DNA from: Bin87 sp965207585
Lineage (GTDB): Bacteria; Chloroflexota; Dehalococcoidia; Lucifugimonadales; UBA3495
Reading direction: 5' to 3'
DNA: 64,000 nt
Assembly (NCBI GenBank): GCA_965207585.1
Contig: CBDBMT010000003.1
Span: forward strand, 3,472,001 to 3,536,000
Shown: positions 16,812-24,620 of the stretch, piece by piece
How positions within the stretch are numbered: the stretch's first letter is position 1
How the letters are laid out: the number at the start of each line of letters is the position of its first letter
Program-made: the position numbers and the translations under genes
Notes under the pieces: generated by a model
Database searches by the model: none
What the model was told of the DNA's origin: nothing
Seen by the model: the letters and a program-made list of their open reading frames with translations, nothing else

Positions 16812-18674
16812 TCAAGGTGATAGGGGCCGCAGGGAGCAGGAGACGGTGCATCCCGGAGGGACTTTCATCGACGCCCGTTCCGGCAGCGCGCATCCCAATT
16901 CAGCCAGGGTATCGATGATTTTGCACGCGGGCAGGCCCATCACGTTGGAATAGCAGCCCGAAAGCAGGGAGGCGGGTCTGAAGTCGGGGTCCTGGATGGC
17001 ATAGGCGCCGGCTTTGTCCATGGGCGTGCCGCTGGCGATGGACTGTTCCATCTCGGCGTCGGTGAATTCGCGCATCTGGACGTCGGCGGCGTTGGCATCG
17101 GTGAGGCAGCGGCCGGTGGCAGCGTCGTAGACGGTGTAGCCGGTGATCACCTGGTGGGTCGTCCCGCGCAGGCGGCGGAGCATGGACCGCGCCTCTTCGG
17201 CGTCCGAGGGTTTGGCTATGGACTCGCCATCGAGCACCACCGTACTGTCGGCGGCGACGTAGTAACCGGCGGTAGACGAATCCGCCTCGGCAACCGCCAG
17301 GGCTTTCTCCCGCGACAGCCGGCGGACCATCTGCTCGGGACTCTCGTCGGGATCCTGCTCTTCCGGTATGCCGGCCGGCGCGACGCGGAAATCGATGCCC
17401 AGGCCCAACAGCAGTTCCCGACGACGTGGCGAGGCCGACGCCAGCACGATCTCCGCGGTTTCCGGCTTGGCGACCAGGGTTGCAACACACTCGACGTGGT
17501 GGGTTTGGGGGAACATGTCCACCGGCTGCACTGACTGGATGCAGTAGCCCCGGCTCAGAATGCGCAAATCACGAGCCAGGGTTTCGGGGTTGCAGGAGAC
17601 GTACGCGATGCGGTTGGGTCGCAAGGCGAGAAGCGTGTCAAGCACCGCGGGCTGGCATCCTGACCGAGACGGGTCCAGGATCACGGCGTCGGGCGTGACG
17701 TCCAGACCGGGGAGGATCTCTTCGACTTTCCCGGTGACCAACTGGACGTTAGGGTGGTTGGCGGCATTCACCGTCGCGTCGGCGATGGCTGCCGTGGATT
17801 CTTCCACGGCGATGATCCGACCGGCATGGGGCGCCAGCAGCACGGCGAAAGTGCCGACGCCGGCGTAGGCATCGACCACCGTTTCATGCCCGGTGAGTTC
17901 CAGCGCGTCCCTCACCAACTCCGCCAGACGGGCCGCCTGCCACACGTTGACCTGGAAGAAGGACGGCGACGCCACCCGGAACTCCTGGCCGGCGACGGAC
18001 TCGCGGTAAGTTTTCTGTCCGGTTGCGATCTCGACTTCAGGGTTCTTGAGGGTCGGCTGGACCAGGTAATCGCCGGTATCGGGCGAGCAGCGGATGGCCA
18101 GCTGCGAGGTCTCGGCGGAGCGACCCTGCAACTTGGCAAGAATGTCATTGATGCCGTCGTGCATCAGCAGGCAGCGGTCGATGCGCACGAAGCGCCGGCG
18201 CTCTCGGTGCGTGAATCCCAGGGCGCCGCTCTCGCGCCAGATGTTGAAGCGCGCATGGTTCCGGTAGTGGAACCGTCGTGGAGAGGCCAGGGCTGGCTGC
18301 ACCACGGGCGCATGGAAGTTGCCAATTCGCTCCAGTGCGTCCCGCACGATCTCGGCTTTGACGACCAACTGTTCCGCGTAGTCAACATGCTGCCACTGGC
18401 AGCCGGTGCATTGGCCGAAATACTTGCACGGCGGTTCGACCCGGGCCGGGGAAGAGCGTATCACCCGCGTAACCTGCGCAGCGACGTATTTCCGGCGCAC
18501 GGCCACGATTTCGGCCTCGACCCGCTCACCGGGTATGCCGCCGAACACGAAGATATCCCACCCGGCGTGCCTGGCCATGGCCTCGCCAAGACGACCCCAG
18601 GCATGGAGGTCGAGCTCGACGACATCGCCGCGCTGCAAGTGCGGGATCGTGTCGGTGGAGGTTGCAGTAGTCAT
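16812..18674 (-). CDS. 23S rRNA/tRNA m5U methyltransferase (RlmD/TrmA-type) fused to Maf nucleotide pyrophosphatase
   Basis: One uninterrupted 620-residue frame holds two enzymes. Residues 1-403: an N-terminal TRAM-like domain, the 4Fe-4S cysteines C83, C89, C92 (CKYFGQCTGCQWQ) and C168, SAM motif DAYAGVGTFA (268-277), and the catalytic cysteine of SCNPETLARDL (C361). Residues 406-607: a Maf domain with LASASPRRRELL and AADSTVV, which hydrolyses non-canonical or modified pyrimidine and other nucleoside triphosphates. Each part is near full family length. The fusion links RNA uridine methylation with nucleotide-pool cleaning. It is divergent from the thioredoxin gene and upstream of the Tat genes. 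Confidence 0.88.
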   Translation of the reverse strand: MTTATSTDTIPHLQRGDVVELDLHAWGRLGEAMARHAGWDIFVFGGIPGERVEAEIVAVRRKYVAAQVTRVIRSSPARVEPPCKYFGQCTGCQWQHVDYAEQLVVKAEIVRDALERIGNFHAPVVQPALASPRRFHYRNHARFNIWRESGALGFTHRERRRFVRIDRCLLMHDGINDILAKLQGRSAETSQLAIRCSPDTGDYLVQPTLKNPEVEIATGQKTYRESVAGQEFRVASPSFFQVNVWQAARLAELVRDALELTGHETVVDAYAGVGTFAVLLAPHAGRIIAVEESTAAIADATVNAANHPNVQLVTGKVEEILPGLDVTPDAVILDPSRSGCQPAVLDTLLALRPNRIAYVSCNPETLARDLRILSRGYCIQSVQPVDMFPQTHHVECVATLVAKPETAEIVLASASPRRRELLLGLGIDFRVAPAGIPEEQDPDESPEQMVRRLSREKALAVAEADSSTAGYYVAADSTVVLDGESIAKPSDAEEARSMLRRLRGTTHQVITGYTVYDAATGRCLTDANAADVQMREFTDAEMEQSIASGTPMDKAGAYAIQDPDFRPASLLSGCYSNVMGLPACKIIDTLAELGCALPERASMKVPPGCTVSCSLRPLSP

Positions 18675-18926
18675 GGCGAATATAGTAACACTGGACGGTC
18701 AGCGCGGGTTTTGGATCGAGCGTGGGGACCAGGTCCGTTCGATTATTCCGGTCATTCCGGACTTGATCCCGGAATCCAAGAACGTCTTGCTGCCGTCGAC
18801 GTCCCTACAACGGCAGTATCTTCTGGATTCCGGCTTTCGCCGGAATGACGGTTTTGGCAATTCGGATAGACAATCTAAAAGCCCTTGGTGTGCGAACATG
18901 CGGCGGTTCGTGGCACACGTGCGGGC
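18675..18926. other. Non-coding spacer with a paired palindromic element
   Basis: No supported gene lies in the 367 bases between the methyltransferase-Maf gene and thioredoxin. Besides the repeat at 18751-18850 and the promoter-like sequence at 18927-18957, I see nothing definite here. Confidence 0.6.
18751..18850. repeat. REPIN-like paired inverted palindromes
   Basis: Two short palindromes in opposite orientation flank about 45 bp. The outer ends are GTCATTCCGG and CCGGAATGACG, forming terminal inverted repeats. The internal AATCCAAGAACGTCTT recurs in the element at 49234. The whole resembles a small mobile REPIN or MITE. No transposase is nearby. Confidence 0.65.
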
Positions 18927-18957
18927 TTGATTGACCGGTCTGCCGCCCCTGTATAAT
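18927..18957 (+). promoter_or_regulatory. Putative sigma-70 promoter of thioredoxin/tRNA-Sec
   Basis: A perfect TATAAT at 18952 has TTGACC at 18931 (15-bp spacer) or TTGATT at 18927 (19-bp spacer). Neither spacing is ideal. It lies about 85 bp ahead of the thioredoxin start, and no other promoter is evident for the tRNA. Confidence 0.5.
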
Positions 18958-19042
18958 ATTAGTACCATCCCGGTCGCCGAGCGCGGACGATTGGTGTCCA
19001 CGTCGCGCGCGGCCAATGAGTGTCTACCCTGGAGGAACAGAG

Positions 19043-19372
19043 ATGCCCGAACCTATCGAAGTGAATGGAGAGAACTGGCAAAGCAACGTGATGGACTCGG
19101 ATCTGCCGGTGATGGTGGACTTCTGGGCGGAATGGTGCGGGCCCTGCAAGATGATCGCTCCCGCCGTGCACGACCTGGCGCTGGAGTACGAAGGCAAGCT
19201 GAACGTGGCCAAGCTGGACGTGGACAACGCGCCGGAAATTGCGGCGCAGTACGGCATCCGCAGCATCCCGGCGCTGATCTTCTTCAAGAACGGTCAGCCG
19301 GTGGACCAGGTGGTGGGCGCGCAGCCCAAGCCGGCGCTGAAGCGGAAGATCGACGCGGTGCTGGAGAGCTAA
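19043..19372 (+). CDS. trxA: Thioredoxin
   Basis: A 109-residue thioredoxin with the active site WAEWCGPCKM, the cis-proline in RSIPALIFFKNG and the usual fold. I start it at ATG 19043, which has GGAGG seven bases upstream, rather than an earlier GTG. It is a cytoplasmic disulfide reductase and a natural substrate for the ferredoxin-thioredoxin reductase encoded at 14700-15125. The tRNA-Sec gene begins 12 bases after its stop, so both are probably on one transcript. Confidence 0.95.
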   Translation: MPEPIEVNGENWQSNVMDSDLPVMVDFWAEWCGPCKMIAPAVHDLALEYEGKLNVAKLDVDNAPEIAAQYGIRSIPALIFFKNGQPVDQVVGAQPKPALKRKIDAVLES

Positions 19373-19384
19373 GCGCCGATTCGC

Positions 19385-19481
19385 GGGAGTGGATGGGGCC
19401 CGGTGGCTCTTGCGGACTTCAAATCCGTTATGCCTCGTGACGAGCGGGGTAGGTGGGTTCGACTCCCTCGCACTCCCGCCA
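19385..19481 (+). tRNA. selC: tRNA-Sec (anticodon TCA)
   Basis: The 97-nt gene encodes its own CCA. The anticodon loop CTTCAAA (19417-19423) gives TCA with a five-pair stem. The D stem has six pairs (GGGGCC with GGCTCT) closing a four-base loop, a hallmark of selenocysteine tRNA. The variable arm is long: seven pairs (19431-19437 with 19445-19451) around TGACGAG. The T loop is TTCGACT and the discriminator base is G, as in E. coli selC. Seven acceptor pairs are perfect. The expected eighth is G-G, and one T-stem pair is T-T, a mild irregularity. UGA is thus read as selenocysteine in this organism. Confidence 0.93.
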
Positions 19482-19535
19482 GCACAGGTTTGCCGATCTG
19501 AACGACGCTGAATGTAAGCCAAGTCAGTAAACACG

Positions 19536-19559
19536 GCCCCGGAGCGCGAGCTCCGGGGC
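19536..19559. terminator. Terminator hairpin after tRNA-Sec
   Basis: A ten-pair GC-rich stem (GCCCCGGAGC with GCTCCGGGGC, loop GCGA) is followed by TGTTTCGTT. It lies 54 bp after the tRNA and just before the stop of the convergent gene at 19576, so it probably ends the thioredoxin/tRNA transcript. Confidence 0.75.
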
Positions 19560-19575
19560 TGTTTCGTTGCGTGTG

Positions 19576-20262
19576 TCAGGCCGATGGATCGGGAACGCCG
19601 TCCTCGTCGGGCTCCGGTGGCGGTTCGGCCATTTCTCGCTGGAGCTGCTCGCTCCAGTTTTGGAGCCAGCGACGGAATTCATCCAGGGCGGGCGGAGCGA
19701 TGTAGATCACCTCGATATCGCCGGGAAACTGGACCTGGTGCCTTTCGTTGATGAGCAGCAGCCCGGTTTCGTCATCGCCCAGCGTGGTGTCGATGACGTC
19801 GGCGACGAACTCGCAGCGGCGGTGATTGGCCTCGCCAAACCAATCCTGGAGGCGGCCGGCGACTGCGGGGCTCATCAACGGTTGCATCAGGCAGCGTTGC
19901 AGGTCCAGGGTTTCGGCGAGGATTTCCATGGATTCCGCAGTTTCCAGAACAGCCCCCGCTTCCACCAGGCCGGCGGTCAGCTTGCGGCTGCCCTGGGCCG
20001 TGGCTTCCAGGTAGCCGAGGCCGGCGTCACCTCCCTCGGGCAGGTTCTCGTGGTAGACGTGGGTGACGCTGCCCAGGGCGTTCTGCACTGCCCGTACCTG
20101 GATATCCACCTGATCCCAGTAGCGCGCCAGAATTTCGGCGCCATCGGCGGGCATTGACTCCGGGGGTACGGCCAAGTGCACCAGCGGGGCCAGCAGCAGC
20201 TTGCGTTTTCCCTGGTAGTTGGCGGTCGCGGGGCGGGTGATTCTGCCCAGTTCCTCCACCAT
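19576..20262 (-). CDS. Hypothetical protein (228 aa)
   Basis: I do not recognise a family. I use ATG 20262, preceded by AGGAGA, rather than the longer frame. The protein is soluble and acidic, with mixed alpha/beta character in residues 1-130, a helical middle, and a Pro/Glu-rich C-terminal tail (EPPPEPDEDGVPDP). It has single cysteines only and no clear nucleotide-binding motif. It diverges from lutA and converges with thioredoxin/tRNA-Sec. Confidence 0.75.
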   Translation of the reverse strand: MVEELGRITRPATANYQGKRKLLLAPLVHLAVPPESMPADGAEILARYWDQVDIQVRAVQNALGSVTHVYHENLPEGGDAGLGYLEATAQGSRKLTAGLVEAGAVLETAESMEILAETLDLQRCLMQPLMSPAVAGRLQDWFGEANHRRCEFVADVIDTTLGDDETGLLLINERHQVQFPGDIEVIYIAPPALDEFRRWLQNWSEQLQREMAEPPPEPDEDGVPDPSA

Positions 20263-20402
20263 GATTGTTCTCCTGTTCGCGAGGATGATGGCCGCACTAT
20301 GATACCCAGCGACCGAGCTCAGACCAAGACCGCGCCGCATGCTCGCCTTGTCCGATGGGTGGCACTCTGCTAACCTTGCGGCGCCGCGCAAGAGGAACTG
20401 AA

Positions 20403-21155
20403 TTGAGCCAGCCGCAACCCATTCGGGCATCCCTTTTCGTCACCTGCATCGTCGACCAGCTTTATCCAGAGGTTGGGGTCAGCGTCGTGCGGGTGCTGCG
20501 GGATGCCGGCGTTGACGTTGATTTTCCGGAGGGCCAGACGTGCTGCGGGCAGCCTCTGTACAACTCGGGCTACACCGCCGAGGCTCGCAAACTGGCAGAA
20601 CGAACGCTGAATATCCTGGAAGACCGGGCGTATGTGGTGGTTCCGTCGGGCTCATGCGGCGCAATGATGCGGGTGTTCTACCTGGATCTATTCGCGGACG
20701 ACCCCGAGATGCTGGACCGGGCGAATAGGCTGAGCCAGCGGGTGTACGAATTCACCGAGTTCCTGGCGGACGTGGTGGGCTACCAGCCCGAAGCGGCGGA
20801 CGCAGCCAACGGCGGCACGAGAGTGGCGTATCATCCATCGTGTCACCTGTTGCGCGAAATGGAAGTCACCGAGGCTCCACGGCGTTTGCTGGACGACGCG
20901 CCGGGTGTTGAGCGGGTCGACCTACCCGACGCCGAGCAGTGCTGCGGGTTCGGCGGGACGTTTGCGGTGAAGTATCCACACATCTCCGAGGAGATGCTGG
21001 CCGACAAGGTTGCGGCGGCGACCAGCAGCGGAGCGGGTACGCTGACGGCGTGTGACATGGGCTGCCTGATGCACATCGGCGGCGCCGTGAGCCGACAGGG
21101 ATTGCCGCTCCGCGTTCGGCATATCGCGCAGGTCCTGGACGGCGCGGGGAGTTAG
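20403..21155 (+). CDS. lutA: L-lactate utilisation protein LutA, CCG-domain (heterodisulfide reductase-like)
   Basis: The protein has about 250 residues with two CCG domains: GQTCCGQPLYNSGY near residue 50 and EQCCGFGGTFAVK near 180, with partner cysteines in SGSCGAMM, YHPSCHLL and CDMGCLMH. Such motifs bind an unusual iron-sulfur cluster and pass electrons from lactate oxidation. I take TTG 20403 with GAGG upstream. The next gene, lutB, starts three bases after the stop. Confidence 0.9.
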   Translation: MSQPQPIRASLFVTCIVDQLYPEVGVSVVRVLRDAGVDVDFPEGQTCCGQPLYNSGYTAEARKLAERTLNILEDRAYVVVPSGSCGAMMRVFYLDLFADDPEMLDRANRLSQRVYEFTEFLADVVGYQPEAADAANGGTRVAYHPSCHLLREMEVTEAPRRLLDDAPGVERVDLPDAEQCCGFGGTFAVKYPHISEEMLADKVAAATSSGAGTLTACDMGCLMHIGGAVSRQGLPLRVRHIAQVLDGAGS

Positions 21156-21157
21156 AC

Positions 21158-22618
21158 ATGGCGGAAGTCGTCACGCGGCAGTTCGTGCCCGCTTCCCAGG
21201 CGGCGGTGAAAGACGTGCAGCTGCGCCAGGCGCTGCGGCGCGCCGGGACGGGCTTTGACGGCACACGGCGCGAGGCCATCGCCGAGGTCACGCCGGAAAC
21301 ATGGGAGGAATGGCGGCAACAGGCGCGTCGGATCAAGGAGCACACCATCGGGCACCTGGACTACTACCTGGAGATGCTGGAGCGGAACGTCACCGCGGCC
21401 GGCGGACAGGTGCATTTCGCGGTGGACGCCCAGCAGGCCAACGCCATCGTGTCGCAGATCGCGCGGGCCAACGACGTGCGGACGGTCACCAAGAGCAAGT
21501 CGATGGTGTCGGAGGAACTTGGGCTCAACCACGTGCTGGAGGCCCAAGGGATCGACGTGTTCGAGACCGACCTGGGCGAGTACATCATCCAGTTGGCCGA
21601 CGAGACGCCGTCCCACCTGGTGGCGCCGGCGCTGCACAAGACACGAGGACAAGTGGCCCAGCTATTCGCGGACCAACTGGGAGTGCCGTACTCCGACGAC
21701 ATCGAGGAGATGGCGCGGGTGGCTCGCGTGGTGCTGCGCCAGAAATTCCTGGACGCCGACATGGGCATCAGCGGGGCAAATTTCCTGGTAGCGGAGACGG
21801 GATCGCTGGTGATCATCACCAACGAAGGGAATGGCCGATTGTGCACGTCCGCTCCGCGGGTCCACGTTGGGCTGGCCGGCATGGAGAAGATTATCCCGTC
21901 GTTGCAGGATTTAGCGGTGTTTCTGCGGCTGCTGCCGCGCTCGGCCACCGGACAGCGCATCACGTCGTACATGAGCATGGTCACCGGACCGCGTCGATCC
22001 GAGGACGAAGACGGGCCGGAGGAGTTTCATCTGGTCATCGTGGACAACGGGCGGAGCCGGCTGCTGGCGGATCCCGCATTGCGCGAGTCGCTGTACTGCA
22101 TCCGCTGCGGGGCGTGCCTGAACGTGTGCCCCGTCTACCAACGGGTGGGCGGCCACGCCTACGGGTGGGTGTATCCGGGGCCGATAGGATCCATCGTGAC
22201 GCCGGGGCTGGTGGGCGTTGGACAGGCGAAGGACCTGCCGAACGCGTCGACGTTGTGCGGCGCGTGCCGCGACGCCTGCCCGGTGCAGATCAACATCCCC
22301 CGAATGCTGCTGCACCTGCGGCATAATATAGCGGAGGGGACAGAATCTTACCGGGGCAGTGGGTCCGATACGGAGAGTTTGCTTGCCCGTGGGTTCGCTA
22401 CTGTTATGTCGAGTCCCCGGTTGTTAAGCATGGGGCGCAAGATCGGCCGGAAGTTGCTGTCCCCGATGGCGAAAGGCGGCGTATTAGGATCCACGCGGCT
22501 GCCGTTGGTATCCCGCTGGGCGCGGTCCCGGGACCTGCCCATTCCCGCGCCGCGTTCCTTCTCGGAAATCTGGCGGGACGAGCTGTCAGGCCAGGGTTCA
22601 AGCCGTTCGCAGGATTAG
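21158..22618 (+). CDS. lutB: L-lactate utilisation protein LutB, LUD domain and ferredoxin domain
   Basis: A 486-residue protein. The first 300 residues form the LUD domain (KSKSMVSEELGLNHVLEAQG, VAETGSLVIITNEGNGRL). The second part has two 4Fe-4S motifs, CIRCGACLNVCPVY and CGACRDACPVQINIP, then a C-terminal tail. It is the iron-sulfur core of the LutABC lactate oxidase. It lies between lutA and lutC with three-base gaps, a tight operon. Confidence 0.93.
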   Translation: MAEVVTRQFVPASQAAVKDVQLRQALRRAGTGFDGTRREAIAEVTPETWEEWRQQARRIKEHTIGHLDYYLEMLERNVTAAGGQVHFAVDAQQANAIVSQIARANDVRTVTKSKSMVSEELGLNHVLEAQGIDVFETDLGEYIIQLADETPSHLVAPALHKTRGQVAQLFADQLGVPYSDDIEEMARVARVVLRQKFLDADMGISGANFLVAETGSLVIITNEGNGRLCTSAPRVHVGLAGMEKIIPSLQDLAVFLRLLPRSATGQRITSYMSMVTGPRRSEDEDGPEEFHLVIVDNGRSRLLADPALRESLYCIRCGACLNVCPVYQRVGGHAYGWVYPGPIGSIVTPGLVGVGQAKDLPNASTLCGACRDACPVQINIPRMLLHLRHNIAEGTESYRGSGSDTESLLARGFATVMSSPRLLSMGRKIGRKLLSPMAKGGVLGSTRLPLVSRWARSRDLPIPAPRSFSEIWRDELSGQGSSRSQD

Positions 22619-22621
22619 TTT

Positions 22622-23404
22622 ATGGGTATCCCGTTCAATCGAGAGACGGGGCCGCGCGGTGGCTCGCTGGGTATCCCACCGGAACAATTCCGGGAGACCG
22701 TGCGCACGGCGTTGGGCCGGCAAAGCGGACCGCCAGCGGAACCCTACGACGTGTTGATGCAGGAGTTGCCAGAGATTGAAGAGCAGGCGCAATCCGTTCG
22801 CCAACGCATCGCCCAGGAACGGGCTGAACTCCTGGATAAATTGGCCGAAACCGCCGGCCTGCGAGGCTGGAACGTGCAGCGGTGTGACGGGGTGGAAGAA
22901 GCTCTGGATTATGTCTCGTGGCTAGTGAGGAGCCTGGGAGCCACGTCGGTAGCGAGATCGGAGCAGCCGGTGTTCGACACGATGCCCGTGGATGCCGCGG
23001 TCGCGGCGGCGGGTGGGCTTTGCTGGCCGGCCGTGTACGATGGGCCCGCCAGCCGGAACGAAGTGCGGCAACGGCTGGCCGAATCGGGCATGGGGATAAC
23101 CGGAGCCGACTACGCCATCGCGGAAACGGGATCGGTGGTCGTGCTGCCCCGGCAGGGATTGAGCCGTTTGGTGTCGGTGGTGCCGCCGGTGCACGTGGCA
23201 ATTGTGCGGCCGTCAGACGTCGTGGGCACGCTGGACGACCTGTTCACCCTGCGGAGGCTGGAGTACGCGGGGAACGGCGGCGAGATGGGAAGCTACCTGA
23301 ACTTCATCACCGGCCCCAGCCGCACCGCGGACATCGAACAGACGATAGTGGTGGGCGTGCACGGGCCGCGCGAAGTCCACATGGTGCTGCTGAACAAGGA
23401 GTAG
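22622..23404 (+). CDS. lutC: L-lactate utilisation protein LutC, LUD domain
   Basis: A 260-residue single LUD-domain protein with GMGITGADYAIAETGSVVVL, VPPVHVAIVRPSDVVGTLD and NFITGPSRTADIEQTIVVGV, all typical of LutC/YkgG. It completes the lactate utilisation set. The first 60 residues are a variable extension. An FMN-dependent hydroxyacid oxidase at 59737 offers a second possible route for the same substrate class. Confidence 0.92.
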   Translation: MGIPFNRETGPRGGSLGIPPEQFRETVRTALGRQSGPPAEPYDVLMQELPEIEEQAQSVRQRIAQERAELLDKLAETAGLRGWNVQRCDGVEEALDYVSWLVRSLGATSVARSEQPVFDTMPVDAAVAAAGGLCWPAVYDGPASRNEVRQRLAESGMGITGADYAIAETGSVVVLPRQGLSRLVSVVPPVHVAIVRPSDVVGTLDDLFTLRRLEYAGNGGEMGSYLNFITGPSRTADIEQTIVVGVHGPREVHMVLLNKE

Positions 23405-23408
23405 GGCA

Positions 23409-23750
23409 ATGCCGATGCGAGTAGGGTTCATCCAGTTCCGGCGGCAGATGATGGAACAGCAACTGTCCGAGATCATGGACGTGCTGCCTACGCTGGGTAT
23501 CGAGAAGGCGATTCTGACCGGCGACATGGTGAGCGGCGATTACTCGCCCAGCAGCACCATCGACCTGGTGTTCGTCCACGACCAGGACCGCCCCTTCGGG
23601 CGGCGGGCCGATTTCTTTTCGTATCACATCGGCTCGCAAGTGGGCATGACGGCGCAGGTCTACACGCCGGCGGAATTCGAAGAACTGCAAGACACTTTGC
23701 CGGCGCTGTACCGTGCCTGCAAGCAAGGAAGGGTGATTTTCGATGCCTGA
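23409..23750 (+). CDS. MNT-type minimal nucleotidyltransferase (antitoxin-like)
   Basis: A 113-residue protein with a nucleotidyltransferase-like core: ILTGDMVSGDYSPSSTIDLVFV replaces the usual GSxARG and SDxDL. The canonical GS is GD here and the first Asp of the DxD is Thr, so catalysis may be reduced. It overlaps the HEPN gene by 8 nt. In MNT/HEPN pairs the MNT protein modifies or blocks the HEPN RNase. It follows lutC by four bases and may read from the lut promoter. Confidence 0.72.
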   Translation: MPMRVGFIQFRRQMMEQQLSEIMDVLPTLGIEKAILTGDMVSGDYSPSSTIDLVFVHDQDRPFGRRADFFSYHIGSQVGMTAQVYTPAEFEELQDTLPALYRACKQGRVIFDA

Positions 23751-24144
23751 TTTCCTGGCGGAAGGCGCGCGCTGGTTTCGACAGGCGGAGCAGGACCTTG
23801 AGGACGCGGGATTCAACCGGGGAGGCGGGCGCTACAATGTCGCCTGCTTCCTGAGCCAGCAGGCCGCGGAGAAAGCGGTCAAGGCGTACCTGTACCGGCG
23901 GGGCGCGGAGGACGTGTGGGGGAACTCGTTGATCGACCTGTGCGAAGACGCCAAAATCTTTGAGATGTTCTTCGACACGATCAAGGCGGACGCGCGGCAG
24001 CTGGACAAGTACTACGACATCACCCGGTATCCGGAATACCTGCCCAGCGGCATACCGTCGGAGGCGTTTGACGACGTGGACGCGGAACGGGCGATGGAGT
24101 TGGCGGGGATTGTGCTCCAGTTCGTGTCGTCGCGCATCAACTGA
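23743..24144 (+). CDS. HEPN-domain protein
   Basis: The 133-residue helical protein carries AEQDLEDAGF, the conserved ACFLSQQAAEKAVKAYLY helix typical of HEPN proteins, and DITRYPEYLPSG near residue 90. The RX4-6H RNase motif is not evident, so it may be a non-nucleolytic HEPN. It is encoded overlapping the MNT gene. Confidence 0.85.
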   Translation: MPDFLAEGARWFRQAEQDLEDAGFNRGGGRYNVACFLSQQAAEKAVKAYLYRRGAEDVWGNSLIDLCEDAKIFEMFFDTIKADARQLDKYYDITRYPEYLPSGIPSEAFDDVDAERAMELAGIVLQFVSSRIN

Positions 24145-24173
24145 CCGGATCGCGGGAGCAGCGGCGGAGTGGC

Positions 24174-24620
24174 CTAGCCGCCGAAGATCTCGGCAAGGCG
24201 CTGCTGGCGGTAGGCGAAAATGCGCCTGAGATCGCGGCGCACCAGCAGGCGGTCGGCCAACCAGCCGCCGAGCATGTCGTACTGCACGTAGTCGCGGACC
24301 AGGGTGCCGTCCTCGTGGGGCGTGAACGTATGCTCGTGGACCCACGTTCGGTACGGCCCGCGGATCTGCTCATCCACGAAGCGGTGCGGCGGGTCCCAGT
24401 GGGTGATGCGGCTGCGCCATTTCAGACTTACGCCGTGCAGCCGCAGACGGTAGTCGATTTCAACACCAGCCCGCATCGTGATCGGCGCGGGAGTGACGAC
24501 CTCAAAGCGCAGCCAGGGCGGTGTCAGCTTCTCGAGGTTGAAAGCGTCAGCGTAGAAATCGAACACTTCCTCGGGTTGCCTGGGCAGCCAGTGCTCGAAA
24601 TCCAGGGTGAAAGGCTGCAT
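24174..24620 (-). CDS. SRPBCC (START/polyketide-cyclase-like) protein
   Basis: The 148-residue protein has the fold signature FEHWLPRQPEEVFDFYADAF, then PPWLRFEV, ITHWDPPHRFVDEQ and HEHTFTPHEDGTLVRDYVQY, as in ligand-binding cyclase/dehydrase-like proteins (YfcH-associated type). A bound lipid or hydrophobic ligand is likely; the role is unknown. Its ATG overlaps the glycerate kinase stop (ATGA), so it is translationally coupled. Confidence 0.85.
   Translation of the reverse strand: MQPFTLDFEHWLPRQPEEVFDFYADAFNLEKLTPPWLRFEVVTPAPITMRAGVEIDYRLRLHGVSLKWRSRITHWDPPHRFVDEQIRGPYRTWVHEHTFTPHEDGTLVRDYVQYDMLGGWLADRLLVRRDLRRIFAYRQQRLAEIFGG

Noticed and set aside
19043..19372. Thioredoxin as a second selenoprotein
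   Set aside because: The active site is WCGPC with normal Cys codons and no in-frame TGA.
19385..19481. An opal-suppressor or tRNA-Trp/Ser variant
   Set aside because: Six-pair D stem, long variable arm, G discriminator and TCA anticodon together fit only tRNA-Sec.
20403..23404. Possible selenocysteine in LutA/LutB cluster motifs
   Set aside because: All cluster cysteines are Cys codons and each gene ends next to the following start.
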